DNA of 64,000 bases, taken from Lasiosphaeris hirsuta. Taxonomy: Eukaryota > Ascomycota > Sordariomycetes > Sordariales > Lasiosphaeriaceae. Location of the stretch: the NCBI GenBank assembly GCA_030549175.1, contig JAUKUA010000003.1, forward strand, positions 1,116,001-1,180,000. The letters are read 5' to 3'. Position numbers and translations under genes: made by a program. This document shows positions 12,991 to 24,364 of this stretch, in pieces (positions within the stretch are counted from its first letter, which is position 1; the number at the start of each line of letters is the position of its first letter). Under the pieces are notes generated by a model, which worked only from the letters and a program-made list of their open reading frames with translations, ran no database searches and was not told the origin of the DNA.

Positions 12991-14613
12991 CTACTTTTCC
13001 GCTGCACTGAGAAGAAGCCTGACGCGCCTCTCCTCGCGCCATTGCGGACCGAATTTCGCCAGAAAGAAGAGAGCAGGAGAAAAGACGACCAGAGTCAGCG
13101 CCCAAAACGTATATATCCACCCTCTCCCGAGCGACCTGAGCATCAGCTCAATGAGTGCCGTCACCCCGGCGCCCGCCAGACAACGCACAAAATTGTTAGC
13201 CGCGATGGCAGTCGCCGGCGCCCCGGGCGAGAGGTCGACGATGAGGGTGTTGAGGATAGCGAAGGAGCCCGTGATGCAGAGACCAATGACGAAGAGCATG
13301 ACCAGTGGCCCGGTAATGTGCGCCTCGGCTTGCAGCAGCCAGCCATAGCAGATGGTCGACGTTATCCCCGCGACGAGAAAAGGGTAGGCAACCTGAAGAC
13401 GAGCTTTCTCGATGGGGAACTTGGTGAGGTCGTCGCCGCGACGACGGTCGATGACCATGCCAACGTTGCGTGCTACGCGACGGTAGTTCCAGTCCATGAT
13501 GTAACCTTGAGTGACTGCAGCGCAGCAGCACCCGATGCCATAGGGAAGATAGCAGAGGCCGATTAGCAGGTCGCTGTAGCGGTATATGACGGCGAACTCG
13601 GTCGAAAGCGTGGCGGTCACGACGAGGAAAACGACATATATCAGTGTGCTGTACGTAAACACCAGGGCCATGTCCTTCTCAAGGATGACCCGGAGCGAGT
13701 TGAAGGGGTTAGGGAAGCGAAGCTTGGGTTTCGGGGCGCTTTGTTCCACCGAGGGATGACGGCGGGAGCGTATATAGTCGAGCAAAGTCATGTTCCACCC
13801 CTGAGCTGGGATGGAGCCGTTCCCGACCACCTTCCTGCTCGTCTCGGGGACAGTGAGGACGAAGGGTATGAGCCAAGCACTGCTGAATATCAGACAGAAC
13901 CAGAAGATGGCCCTCCAGCCGAGGTACTGAGCCAGAATACCGCCCAGCACGGGACTAGTACCCGAGATGTTGATTCCAGCGCTGAGGATGCCCATGTACT
14001 TGCCCCTCTCAGAGCTGACGGATACGTCGGCAATCACAGCAAAGCACAAGGCCAGAGTGCCGCTGCCGCCGGCGCTCTGAAGCATACGCAGAACAAGGAG
14101 AGCGGCGTAGTTGTTTTGGAGTGCGAGGCCCAGGTTCGCGCACATGTAGATGGAGAAGCCGATGATGAAGGCGGGCCGCCTCCCAGCCATGTCGCCCAGG
14201 TCGCCGTACATGGTGGGACTGATGGCCTGGAAGATCATGTAGGTCGTCAGGGTGAGGTTGATGAGGCCGATAGAGACGCCGAGGCCTCTGGCAATGGGGT
14301 TCAGGGCTGGAAAGTATATGTTGGCCGTCATTGGTGAGGTGAGCCCGGCAATGGCAATCATTGTCACGATCCACCTCCTGGTCGCTTTGGAGAAGACGGT
14401 ATAGGGCGGCCCGCTCGCCACCCTGTCAAGGGACTCGGGGTCTGCATCGACATCGGCATCGACACCGACATCGGCATCAACATCGGCATCGGCATCGTGA
14501 CTTTCTATCGCTTTGTCGTCGTTGGTCGAGTCAAAGGGGACAACACCATGGGCAATCCTCTCACTGTCGATAACATCTCGAGTTGGGGGAGGCAAGGGTT
14601 CACTCGAAGCCAT
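12991..14613 (-). CDS. MFS drug:H+ antiporter, DHA1 type
   Basis: A single-exon gene of 540 residues, starting at ATG 14613 (MASSEPLPPPTR). It should export drugs or metabolites across the plasma membrane with proton antiport. The frame runs further upstream to 14961, but that part is proline-rich leader-like sequence and the chosen ATG fits the family's cytosolic N-terminus. After a hydrophilic tail with an Asp-Ala-Asp-Val repeat come about 12 hydrophobic segments. The loop 2/3 motif appears as GDLGDMAGRRPAF, close to the MFS signature GxLaDrxGRr. An antiporter motif C-like GISGTSPVLGG is partly visible as NISGTSPVLGG. The central loop carries PAQGWNMTLLDY and RRHPSVEQ. Overall it resembles the Qdr/Flr1 branch. 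Substrate cannot be told from sequence. A perfect palindrome lies 66 bp upstream of the start. Confidence 0.9.
   Translation of the reverse strand: MASSEPLPPPTRDVIDSERIAHGVVPFDSTNDDKAIESHDADADVDADVGVDADVDADPESLDRVASGPPYTVFSKATRRWIVTMIAIAGLTSPMTANIYFPALNPIARGLGVSIGLINLTLTTYMIFQAISPTMYGDLGDMAGRRPAFIIGFSIYMCANLGLALQNNYAALLVLRMLQSAGGSGTLALCFAVIADVSVSSERGKYMGILSAGINISGTSPVLGGILAQYLGWRAIFWFCLIFSSAWLIPFVLTVPETSRKVVGNGSIPAQGWNMTLLDYIRSRRHPSVEQSAPKPKLRFPNPFNSLRVILEKDMALVFTYSTLIYVVFLVVTATLSTEFAVIYRYSDLLIGLCYLPYGIGCCCAAVTQGYIMDWNYRRVARNVGMVIDRRRGDDLTKFPIEKARLQVAYPFLVAGITSTICYGWLLQAEAHITGPLVMLFVIGLCITGSFAILNTLIVDLSPGAPATAIAANNFVRCLAGAGVTALIELMLRSLGRGWIYTFWALTLVVFSPALFFLAKFGPQWREERRVRLLLSAAEK
14446..14511. 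repeat. Hexanucleotide repeat coding for Asp-Ala/Val-Asp in the transporter
   Basis: An imperfect CATCGG/CATCGA tandem repeat on the + strand encodes the alternating Asp-Ala-Asp-Val stretch in the cytosolic N-terminus of the drug transporter. Such repeats change length easily and the encoded part is outside the membrane domain. Confidence 0.7.
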
Positions 14614-14678
14614 GGTAGGTACCAGCTGACGTGCTTGACAAAGGAACATGTGTGGGAGAGAGAGAGGGGAGGGATAGG

Positions 14679-14701
14679 ATATAGTACCACTGGTACTATA
14701 T
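14679..14701. promoter_or_regulatory. Perfect 23-bp palindrome upstream of the drug transporter
   Basis: Two 11-nt arms (left arm ATATAGTACCA) pair exactly around a single central C. The element ends 66 bp upstream of the transporter ATG at 14613 and includes TATA-like ends. The position and symmetry suit a dimeric regulator site or a promoter core element. Which protein binds it, if any, is unknown. Confidence 0.5.
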
Positions 14702-14857
14702 ACAGTCATACAGTAACACCGACGGCTTGACCGCCGTGACATGAAAACAAGAGCGGGCGACTGAACCTTGCATGATGGCGACATGCCTACAGTATGCCGG
14801 CTGCGAGCCAAAATGGCAGTTGGGCGGGTCTTTAGAGCTTCAGGGCAGACTACAGCG

Positions 14858-14876
14858 GGGGGGGGGGGGGGGGGGG
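14858..14876. repeat. Homopolymer run of 19 G
   Basis: An uninterrupted G tract in the intergenic region between the transporter and SNARE genes. Its length is prone to sequencing error and to slippage. Confidence 0.9.
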
Positions 14877-15639
14877 TCAAACTTGTTATTCTCGGATTCT
14901 CGTAGTGGCCAACGTGCAGCAGGCCGTGGCGGCATGCCGTATCTGAAGTGGCGCACCCCAAGGACCCGAGGAGGATTGATCGTCACAGGCGCCGGGCCGG
15001 TTTGCGCCGCAAAGCCGCAGTCCGCATTGCGGTATCGGGAGAGGCCCCGTCCACCACGTCGACCGGCGCCGGCAGCAACGAGTGCTCGCTTCTGCGGCTC
15101 GCTGCAGCAGGCACCGTTGGTGTGCAGATATGGCGCCTGATAGCAAATTGGATTGGATTGAGAGCTGGTCTGCAGGGGGGAGCGAGGCCGGCAGCTACAC
15201 TGGATGGTGAACGCTCGACTTCGTGACTTCGCCGGGCCTCCACCGTTTGTGTGCGCGCGTGATGTCGTTGCAAGGGTGCTGTATAAGCTGCCGCCGTCGT
15301 CAGCAGAGTTGAACTCGGCGAAGGGTGCCGCACTGCCGAGCTCAAGGCGTCCCGCCATCCCGATCCGTCCCGCAATCCACCGTGAAAGCTTGGCTGTAAG
15401 TTTTGTGGTCGACGGGATGATGCGGGTAGCTCGCAGCCACATCGTTTAGCCGCTGCCAAGAGTCCTGAGTGGCTGCACTCAGCGCTCTAGCCACAAGGCG
15501 GTAGCTCCGTCATTGAATTTGAATAAAGCCACGTCAAGCCGTTCCATTGCCGACTCCGATCAGACCGTCGATCGAAACTCCCCCGGCCTCCCTAGCACGA
15601 CAATATTTGCCAATTCACCTAATTGGGAGGCCCGACACC

Positions 15640-16841
15640 ATGGCCGACCTTACTACGGAATTCAACACGCTCCTAAAGGGCCACGAGGCCCCCCCAGCCC
15701 GCCGCCCCGACCACACCAGTCCCGACACCGCCACGACCGACGAGTTCCTCAAGGAAGCCTACCGGATAGTACATTTTCCCCATCCCCTCCCACTCTCTGC
15801 CAGCCGACTAACCCCTCCTCCCCCGCCCCTCAGACCTCCCTCGTCAGCCAACTCCACACCGAGCTCCGCAAGCTCCGACAAGCCTACCTCTCGACCGCGG
15901 CTCCGCGCAAGTCGCACCTGCGGACCCTATCAAGCCGCGCCGGCGCCGGCGCCCCCGCGACCTCCCTGACGGACCGCGACCGCGAGGAGATCGACGCCAA
16001 CGCCAAACTGACCCTCCGCGACCTCAACGCCCGCATCCGCGCCCTCGACGACGCCGAGCAGCTGCGCCAGGGCACCGAGACCGCCCTGCTCAGCAAGCGC
16101 TTCGCGCGCGGCCTGGGGGCGCTGGGGTCGTGGGCCGCCGGGGCCGGGGCGCTGGGGATGGGCAAGAGTAGCGAGCAGGTTGCGGCCGAGGCCGCCGCCC
16201 GGCAGCTGGGGGTCCATCGCGAGAGTGTGATTTGGTACTTGCGGCAGCGGCTCCAGGAGGCGGCGAGGACGCAGCAGAAGATGATGGAGACGCGGTTGAC
16301 GAGGGAGGTGGAGAAGAATAGGAGTGTGCTGGCCAAGGCGAGGGGGCCTGTTATGGCGGCGATGCGGAATGCGGAGAGCTTGGGGTTGAGGAGTCCCCCT
16401 GTGGGCGGCAGCTCGACTCTCCCAGGTCAAGAGGAGGGGACAAGGCCGCCGCCGAGCGATGTTACGGCCGAGCAGATGCAAATTTTTGAAAAGGGGAACC
16501 AAGATATGCTAAAGCATTTCGAAAGCACCCTGGATAAAGTCAGGTACGTCTATACTCGCCTCTCTACGACCCTGGGGCTTGTCGCTAATCTTTGCCACAG
16601 GACGGCTGAGAAGTCACTGGTTGAGATTTCTGAGCTACAGAACCTCCTCGTCAACAATCTCGCCACCCAATCGGCTCACATTGACCAGCTAGTCGCCGAG
16701 TCATTCGAGACCACAGAGGGCGTTGGGAAGGGAAACAAGGAGCTGAAAAAGAGCGCCTCGAGAGCCAGCCCGGCCCGCTACACCTTCCTCGCTGCCACGG
16801 GATTGTGTGCTGCCTTGGTGGTTTGGGATTTGTTGATTTAG
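15640..16841 (+). CDS. ufe1: ER t-SNARE, Ufe1/syntaxin-18 family
   Basis: Three exons: 15640-15768, 15834-16543 and 16601-16841, giving about 359 residues. Start is ATG 15640 in good context (ACACCATGG). Intron 1 has GTACAT..CTCAG with a GACTAAC branch; intron 2 (16544-16600, 57 nt, GTACGT..CACAG) is in frame and without a stop. The N-terminus (MADLTTEFNTLLKGHE) and the helical region that follows match the syntaxin-18 N-domain. The SNARE heptads lie at SLVEISELQNLLVNNL and onward, with the likely central-layer Gln in ATQSAHID. A single C-terminal membrane anchor (FLAATGLCAALVVWDLLI) ends the protein with almost no lumenal tail. The family drives fusion of Golgi-derived COPI vesicles with the ER. 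The symbol follows yeast usage. Confidence 0.88.
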
Positions 16842-17287
16842 GATAGTAGCCTCATGCATAAAGTGAATGAACAACCACCACAACCTCCGGCACAGCTGGG
16901 GAAGGCCGGCAGACTATGTTTACATTTGTTGGCAAATTTTGTCCATGGTGCTAGAGTGCATGGCGAAACCTGATTATTATCTTCTTTGTTATGAAACTCG
17001 ACCAGCTTCGGGTCGGCGTGCTAAAAACAGGCCAGGGCGAGAGCGTATTCTCCATAAGCTACATCTGCTCATGATTACGGCACTGAGGGTATCTTAGGGG
17101 CTGTACACTGTCATGGAGCAAGGAATAGCTTTTTGCGTGAGCAAATTGGGACTCGGTTTACACGGCAATATCGCCTTTTGAGCTGAGATGATCTCATACA
17201 CGGCCACCATGACAAGTGATATCCTGTCCCATGGGATGAAGCGGACGGGGCTAGCTACATACCACCATCGCAGGAGCCTGGAGCCAG
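16842..17287. other. Convergent 3' region
   Basis: This is 446 bp between the 3' ends of the SNARE gene (+) and aspartate aminotransferase (-). It should contain both 3' UTRs. Nothing else is seen. Confidence 0.7.
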
Positions 17288-18939
17288 CTACTGAGCCTCA
17301 CGGACGACGCTGTCCACTGCCTTGGCAAAGTAGTCCACATTCCGTGTGTTCAACCCAGCCATGCTGATCCGCCCATTCTTGGTCATGTACACATGGAACT
17401 CGGACCGCAGCTTGGCGACCTGGGCCTCGCTCAGGCCTGTGAAGCTGAACATGCCGATCTGATCCGTGATGTGGTTCCACCGGCCGGGCGTTCCGAGCTC
17501 CTCGAGCTTGGCCCGTAGCGCCGTCCGCATCGAGATGATGCGGCCCGACATGGTGCGGAGGTTTTCCTGCCATTCGGCAAACAGCGCCTTGTCATTGAGG
17601 ACGGTGGATGCGATCTTGGCGCCGTAGATGGGCGGGTTGCTGATCTCGGAACGCTGGAGGATGGCGAGCTGGGAGGCCACGCGAGTCGTGATGCTAGCGG
17701 CATCGGCCGACGGCGCGGCCACAAAGTGGAAGCAGCCGGCACGCTCGCCGTATAGGCCGAAGTTCTTGGCAAACGACTGCGCAATCACCAGCTCGAATCC
17801 CTGCTCGATGAAGTAGCGGATGGCGCCCGCGTCCCGGTCCAGGTCGCCCGAGGCAAAGCCCTGGTAGGCACAGTCGAACAAGGGGAAATGCTTCTTGGCC
17901 TTGAGGATCTCGGCGATCTCACGCCATTGCTCGGGGGTGGGGTCGACGCCAGTCGGGTTGTGGGCACAGGCGTGCAGCAGGATGATGCTGCGCTCCGGGG
18001 CGTCGGCCAGGGCCTTCTTCATGGCCTCAAAGGCCAAGCTCTTGGTCTCCTTGTCAAAATAGGGGTAGGTGGCAATAGGGAGCCCGACATTGGTGAAGAT
18101 CTGGTTGTGATTCGCCCACGTCGGGTTGCTCAAGTAGACGGTGCGGTTGGCGCCGTTGACCTTGTAGAACTTGGCCAGGAAGAGGGCGCCAAGGTGGACG
18201 GCCCCGGTGCCCGAGATGGTCTGCACCGAAGCTACGCGCTTCTCGGCGGCCGCGGCGGAGCCGGTGCCCAGAAGCAGCTCGCCGGCCTTGCTGGTGAAGG
18301 ACGCGAGACCAGCAATGGGGAGGTACTCGTGGTTGAGGTCGGGGTCGTTGCGCAAGATCTCGTCGGCCTGTTGTGCACGTCATCGTCAGCGGGCCGCTTC
18401 TTCCCCATCAGGGCCGCGTTGTGCTCGTGGTGGGGGAAGGGTGATTCATCCATGGCGGGGCAGCTCAGCTGAGGGTGGGTGACTGCGGGGTCCCTTCAAG
18501 GTCGGTCCCAAGCTGTTGGGATGTTTGGGGGCTGCCCAGAGCAAAATATTGCTGGATTGCTGCTCGAAACGCGCAACGAAATTGAAATGCACGCACCTTC
18601 TTGACAACGGGCAGAACCCAGGGCTTCGCATTGTCGTCTCGGTAGGCTCCGATTCCCTAAAGGCCGCGCAGGTCAGTACACGCTGTCAGGCGGGGCAACC
18701 GGGAGCTCGAAAGCCGTGTGACGACGCACCAAATCGACCTTGCTGGGGCTCTCATCCGCCTTGTAAGCCCTCATCAGCCCGAAGAGGGGATCCTCTGGGG
18801 CCTGAGGAACCGCCTCAACGGGAAAACTCGTTACTGATGCCAGCGCCATGTGGTTTGCGATGCCTCGAAGCCGGGTGAGAGAAGGTAAGGAGGAGGAAGA
18901 GGTGGTGTGATCAGCGGAACCAGAAGAATCAGACGCCAT
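17288..18939 (-). CDS. Aspartate aminotransferase
   Basis: Three exons on the minus strand: 18939-18730, 18656-18597 and 18367-17288, giving 449 residues. The introns use GTGCGT..TTTAG and GTGCGT..AACAG. The small middle exon encodes GIGAYRDDNAKPWVLPVVKK, a hallmark of class I aspartate aminotransferases. The PLP lysine lies in SFAKNFGLYGERAG, and substrate/PLP residues are visible in HACAHNPTGVDPT and DCAYQGFASGD. The enzyme interconverts aspartate/2-oxoglutarate and oxaloacetate/glutamate and supports the malate-aspartate shuttle. The first 30 residues are Ser/Thr-rich; a second Met (MALASVTSFPVEAV) gives the usual family length of about 419. A mitochondrial or cytosolic location cannot be settled; no C-terminal peroxisome signal is present. 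Confidence 0.93.
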
Positions 18940-20300
18940 TTTTTACGAGTAGCCCCCCTGCACGCAGAACCACACACAGAGAGCCTCGAGTGGAAGAACA
19001 CACGCGGCGGCACCGGCCGAGTTGCAGCGATTCGTCCTGGGCACTGCAACCAGCTTTATCCTCCAGCCTGATCGGAACGGCGGCGACAAATAACAACGCT
19101 TATAATTCCGGAATGACCACGCGATTCATGCAGGTTGTCTTTTCGTTGAGTGACGCGGTGTCGAGGTAGTCTGGCGCGCTTAGATAGTCTGTACGTACAG
19201 AACGGATCGCTGTCGGGGGAGAGAGAGGCAAGACAAATAGGTAACGGTCTAGAGCAGCTGTAAGAGGATGCTCGGCTTCCTTTGTAATGTCTCGTCTCCC
19301 TTGAACCGGGCAGTCAAACACCTAGGCGCTTAGCGCGACCCGTGCCGATGACACGCGGTCGGTCGGCTTCCCAGCAGAATGCATGTGAAGCCGGTTGCTG
19401 ACCGAGGCAACTCTTCACGAGGCCTGCTTTACAGGTTTCCAGCTAGCGCCAGACTTTCCAAGACTCTCTCGACTCATCTCGGGGACAGCAGCTTCTAAAG
19501 TCGGCATATTTCGCCAAAGTGAGGCCACACCCAGGCAGGTCCCGCGCCGGGAGAGGCGAGGCGTTTCCTGAATTGCTGTGGATCTCGTTCGCCCACTTGT
19601 GATGCACGACAGGGACGCCTAGCCTACCTTACCCGGCAAACCAGTTCCATATGTGCATACTTTAGCTTGGTGATTGACTTGAGCCTGCTGAGGCGCCGTG
19701 CCAATACAGATAGATCGAGCCTTTTTGACACTGCCATTGGCAGTCCTCATTGTTGGTTACAGGTTGCTCTGTACATGGTTGGACGTCAGAGCAGCATATT
19801 AAGCGGCTGAAAGCTCACCAATATGCATCTTCCCTAGGCAGGCAAGTCTCTAGAACAATTCCCTCCATCTCTGTTGATTACTTCACATTGTCCAATAACC
19901 GTTTCGCTGCCGCTTCGACTCGATGCTACGCGGTTTCTATCACCCTGCTTTGTTGGATATGGGATAAAGGAATTTGCGTATTCAAACAGCAAGATCTCAT
20001 GTTAAAATATGATGAAATATTGATTGCGTTTGATGTAGCTGATCGTTCTGCTGCTTGGTCGATATGGGAGCGTGTGTGGCGTTTGCATCGTTCTGGAAGG
20101 TGGTGGTGTCTGGCGGTCTTTTTCCGGCAGACCCCCCTCTTCCCCCCCCCACTTGGCAAACCCCATTTTCTTTTCTGCCGGGCGGACAAGATTTGAGGTC
20201 CTGGAATCTTTCGCATCTTCAACCACTTGATCTTCGAACTTCAAGGGGACAAGACATATCAACCACGCCTTACCCGATCTATTCAAACGCAGCAGCAAAG
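18940..20300. other. Divergent intergenic region
   Basis: About 1.36 kb lies between the starts of aspartate aminotransferase (-) and the Rrp1-like gene (+). A pyrimidine tract (about 20130-20155) precedes the Rrp1-like start. No reading frame with protein character was found. Confidence 0.6.
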
Positions 20301-21262
20301 ATGGCTTCACAGGAAAGGGCTATGCCCTTCATAAAAAACTTGGCCTCCAGTGGTTAGCCACATCCTTTTCCCCCACCCACAATGCCATTCACCACTCGGC
20401 GCATTCACCGGCGGTCGAGGCGTAACACAGTCCATCCAGTACGGTTAACTAACTGCCCCTATTCACAGATCGCAAAGTCCGCACTTCCGCCCTCACATCC
20501 CTCCACACATTTCTCTCCGCCAAGCACATCTCGTCGGCCCTGTCCCCGATCGACACCCTCAAGCTCTGGAAGGGCCTCTTCTACGCCGTATGGATGTGCG
20601 ATCGGCCAATTCCCCAGCAAAATCTTTGCGCCGAGCTCGCCGACCTGATATTCACCTTGCCGCGTAATGCCGTCGTGCCCTGGGTGCGAGGCTTCTGGGC
20701 CACCATGTCGCGGGAGTGGCAGAACATCGACGTCCTGCGCATGGAGAAGTTCCTGTTGCTCGTGAGACGCGTCGTCGGCGCCGGGTTCAAGTGGATGAAG
20801 TTGGGCGGCCAGAACGACAAGAAGGGCGGTGCGCCGTGGGACGAGGCGAGAGTCGGCGATTTCCTGGGGCTGCTGACTGAGTGGCCGTTCTCCCTCAGCG
20901 AGGAGGCCGAGCTCCCCGCTGGTTCAGAGGACAACGAGTCGCTCGCGCCGCAGACGATACCCGTCGGCATGAAGATTCACGTTTTGGATATCTGGGTGGA
21001 CGAAGCCGAGAAGGTCGGCATGCTGGACGAGAACGACAAGGAGGCAAGCAAGATCCTCCAGCAAATATCAGAGTATGTCGACAGGCTGGAGCAAAAAACA
21101 ACCAGCCCGGCCGTGCGGGTTCGGTCCAAGGAGTCGCTGGCAGACGACCGCCTCCCAGCAAGCAGAATCGGCGCCAGTATCGCAAAAGCGACAGCCGAGG
21201 ACACAGAGATGGCTGACGAAGGGAATGGAGATGGCGCAAGCTGGGATGGGTTTGATGACTAG
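20301..21262 (+). CDS. rrp1: Ribosome biogenesis protein, Rrp1/Nop52 family
   Basis: Two exons, 20301-20352 and 20469-21262, encode about 281 residues. The intron (GTTAGC..TCACAG, AACTAAC branch) splits an Asp codon. The N-terminus MASQERAMPFIKNLASSD, then TLKLWKGLFYAVWMCDRP and the block around REWQNIDVLRMEKFLLL are typical of nucleolar Rrp1/Nop52 (PF05997), needed for 27S pre-rRNA processing to 25S/5.8S. The tail is acidic (DTEMADEGNGDGASWDGFDD). It lacks the long basic extension of human NNP1/RRP1, as usual for fungi. Symbol given by family. Confidence 0.88.
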
Positions 21263-21558
21263 ACTCATGAATTGATAGACGAACCAAAAACACATGCCGA
21301 TTTCTCGGTTTACATGCTGGCGTTCCCGTCAGTGATGTACCATATACTGGGCACCCGGGGTGTTGGTGTTCTCTGTAAGTGTTCGCATTGCTATTGACAC
21401 TGCCTATGCGCCTAAACCCATTACTTTTCTACAATGAACCCACTGGTCTCGGCCACGCACCCACCGCCTCTGCTGCCATATATACAAGTAATATCCATAA
21501 CAATACTCCAAAAACCATACGGCGCACCCCCTCAAAACCACCGGCTCGGCGAGAGCCA

Positions 21559-23365
21559 CTACGCCCTCAGCCTTTCACTGGTAGTCACCTTGTCCCAGTT
21601 GAGGGGGCCGGGTGCGTCAAACGCGCCCTTCTTGGAGAGCGTCAGGCCGAGGCCCTGGTGAATCTCGGCTTGGAAGGGCTGCCAGGGAATAGATTCGCCA
21701 TCGATGCTGATGTAGCTTTTTGCGTTGGGGTCGCGGGGTATGATGCGGTAAGCCGACACCTTGCGGTAGGTGACCAGCGGGTTGTCAAAGAAGTGGCCAG
21801 ACTCGACTGACATCTGCATGGCAATGGATTTGAGCGGCGAGATATCGCCGTCGACAGTTATCAGGTCCATGAGGCCGTCGTTTGCGAGGGCGGCGGAGAA
21901 GAAGTTGGCATCGGGGGCCATGTATGCCATCTAACGTAAAGTCAACAATGACAGAGCCCAGAGTCTCGGGATAGAAGAACGTACATTTCCACAATAAAAA
22001 TTGCCTAGCTTTTCGTGTGGCACGAGCTCCCATCCCTCTGGGAGCTTCTCCAAAACCGTGCCATATTTGAGAGGCGGGAGGCCCATACCGTCATCGCTTT
22101 CTGGGGCACTCGGCGCCAGCGACGGCGACTGAATGGGTTCCGGCTTGGTGCTTCTATCCGACGCTTGCCCGGCCTCGTTTCTCTCGCCGCTAAATTGTAC
22201 GACCTGTTGCCGATAGTGGTCCTTGATGTGCTCCTTGTGTTCGATGTCAACCTTGACAGCAATGTCGCAAGGATATGTTCTCTGTTGAAACGCCAGAATC
22301 AAGAAGCCGTACGTAAAGCGCGAGGCGCCCATCCACCGCAAGTGTTCTGTGGTGATGTCCAAATCCGCTATCATGCCCAATGCCTGGCTGAGGAAACTGA
22401 CAGTCCGCTGATCCCCCTGCGTGATGCTGACCAAGTCCAGCGGCGTGGGTATCCCCTTCACGATCGCCAGCGCTGCCAGCGTCGGCCGATGCGTGCCGTA
22501 CAGGTTGCAGCTCATGGCGTTCCCGGAACCGCAGGGGATGTGACACACGGCGATCTTGGACAGCGCGCGGCGCGCATCGGCGCGCTTGGCGAGGCCGTTG
22601 AAGACCTCGTGGGGGAGGCCGTCACCAGAGCACGGGACCGCGATGTCGAAGTCGTCAATGTTGACTTCCTTGGCTAGGTGGACGGCCTCGCCAGAGTAGG
22701 CGGTGCGGACCACGGTCAGGGGCATTCGTGCCGCTTCGAAGATGGGCTTCACCTCGGCGTCCCATACCTTGTCGGCGCCGCCAGGGCCGGCGTGGGGATT
22801 CACCAGGACCCAGGCCCGCTTCCGGCGGGCGACGCCGCTGTAGGCGCGGTCTATGAGGCGCTCAACCCATGGTGCAATGTCGCTGCGGGGTGTCTCTCTT
22901 GGGGGTATCGCGAACTTGAGGTTCCGCACGCCGAGACGATGTGAGCGGACTTGCTCTGCAAAGTCAACGCGGAGGTACCTGAGATCCTCGGTGACGTCGG
23001 CCCAGAGGATGTTGTAATAAGGGATAGAGCTGGGGGGGCCGTTGGGCGCTATGGGTGGGGCATCATGTTAGTCGGCGCAGAGCAACGCTTGGGGGTACTG
23101 CCAACACGGTCGACAGCAACGGCTTCCCTACCCGAACTTGCGATGCCACAGGTTCGACTGGGCTTGCTGACGGGCTGGCCTATGTATTCAGCGTCAGCCG
23201 GCTGTTGCTTGACGGTGTATCTACACGCTGGGGAGAATAGGGTCTACCTGATATGAGGAGGGCATCCCCCGCAAGGGTCAGGGTCACGGCCGGGAGGAGC
23301 TCGAGAACATCGTCGACGGTGCCATACGAGGTAGAAGCTGTTAGGGCTTCCCCTTCAGAGCTCAT
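21559..23365 (-). CDS. Sphingoid long-chain-base kinase (sphingosine kinase/DAGK family)
   Basis: Three exons on the minus strand: 23365-23248, 23048-21985 and 21930-21559, 517 residues in total. Introns are GTAGAC..CCATAG (199 nt with CGACTAAC branch) and GTACGT..GTTAG (54 nt). The lipid kinase catalytic domain shows the nucleotide loop VLVNPHAGPGGADKVW, the catalytic motif VPCSGDGLPHEVFNG and the conserved IPCGSGNAMSCNLYG. It would phosphorylate sphingoid bases such as phytosphingosine to their 1-phosphates, signalling lipids degraded by the S1P lyase. A disordered insert rich in Ser/Pro/Glu (SDRSTKPEPIQSPSL region) interrupts the C-terminal half. Its 3' end is convergent with the Rrp1-like gene, 296 bp away. 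Confidence 0.9.
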
Positions 23366-24364
23366 GCTTGCGGCGCGAAGCAAACAACTGGAAATCTACG
23401 ACTAGCGAGGCTGCTGTTGCTGCACGGCGCTCAAACGATGTTGATGGACTGTAGGCATGTGATAGGCATTCGCGACAGCCAGGATCTGCGTGAAGGGGAA
23501 AATAAAATTTGAAGGGTCCAATGTTTGACAAATGGTTGCCAAGACCTGGGGAATAATATTGCGAAGGCCAATTTCGACAAAGAGACGGGATCCAATTAAG
23601 CTTAAGACTACTTTCCAGGCACACGAGCCAGTTTGCGCCGGGATGTTGGCTGTCTGTTGATGGGGAATCCTCGAACCCTCTGCTGCTGCAAGTGCTACCG
23701 GTGCCTGCGGGCCCGCGCTGACGGGCGGCTGACTCTGGCCTAAAACACTCGGTGCGACGTCAGCGTCGGAACCTTCGGAGATTGCGAAGCCGATTCACTC
23801 ACCACCATCCGGAATCCAAAATACTTACCTACCTTACCTAGTAATAGGCCTGTACTCACTCGCCTTGAGTACCTCGGCCAAAGCAGATTACGGCAATGGT
23901 GGCTACTGGCACGTCTGGTAAGTCAGAATGCCCCTGACTCTACAACTAGAAAAAGCAAAACAAACGATTGTTGACATGGCACCACCAACGTGAAGCGTGT
24001 AAAACATATATGTCATGCCCATGCCCAAATTCTTTTGAGACCATGAACCCATAAACCCACGAGTCTAGCTCAAGCACCGCCACTATGCCTCCTTCAGTCC
24101 GTGTTGCCATCTACACGTCTGTTGTCGATGCCGCAATCCATGTTGTATTCGTACTCATAACCCGGACAGCCGCGGCCAACAGCTCAATGTTCATCACACA
24201 TCCGCCGCCACGGTGCAAATTGGCCATTCCGAAACTGAAGGTATCGTCACCTGCGGCTTCCCAAGTACCGGATCAGAACCCAAGGCGGATATCATCGGTT
24301 CATAGCTTTTTACAGTCTCCCAAACGCCCCTACCTAGCACGACTCTCAAGACGTTTCCACCACC
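23366..24364. other. Intergenic region upstream of the lipid kinase
   Basis: About 1.0 kb between the start of the lipid kinase and the stop of the Nat1 gene, both on the minus strand. It carries TACCTACCTTACCTAG-type repeats near 23825-23845. No gene is supported. Confidence 0.6.

Larger units (their letters stand above)
14614..15639. other. Divergent promoter region: drug transporter / SNARE
   Basis: About 1.0 kb separates the two start codons. It contains a 23-bp palindrome at 14679-14701, a run of 19 G at 14858-14876, and several short open frames that do not look like proteins. Both genes must be driven from here. Confidence 0.7.

Noticed and set aside
14614..14961. N-terminal extension of the drug transporter to 14961
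   Set aside because: The extension contains a proline run encoded by the G19 tract and no transporter features, and runs across the probable promoter palindrome; ATG 14613 gives the normal family length.
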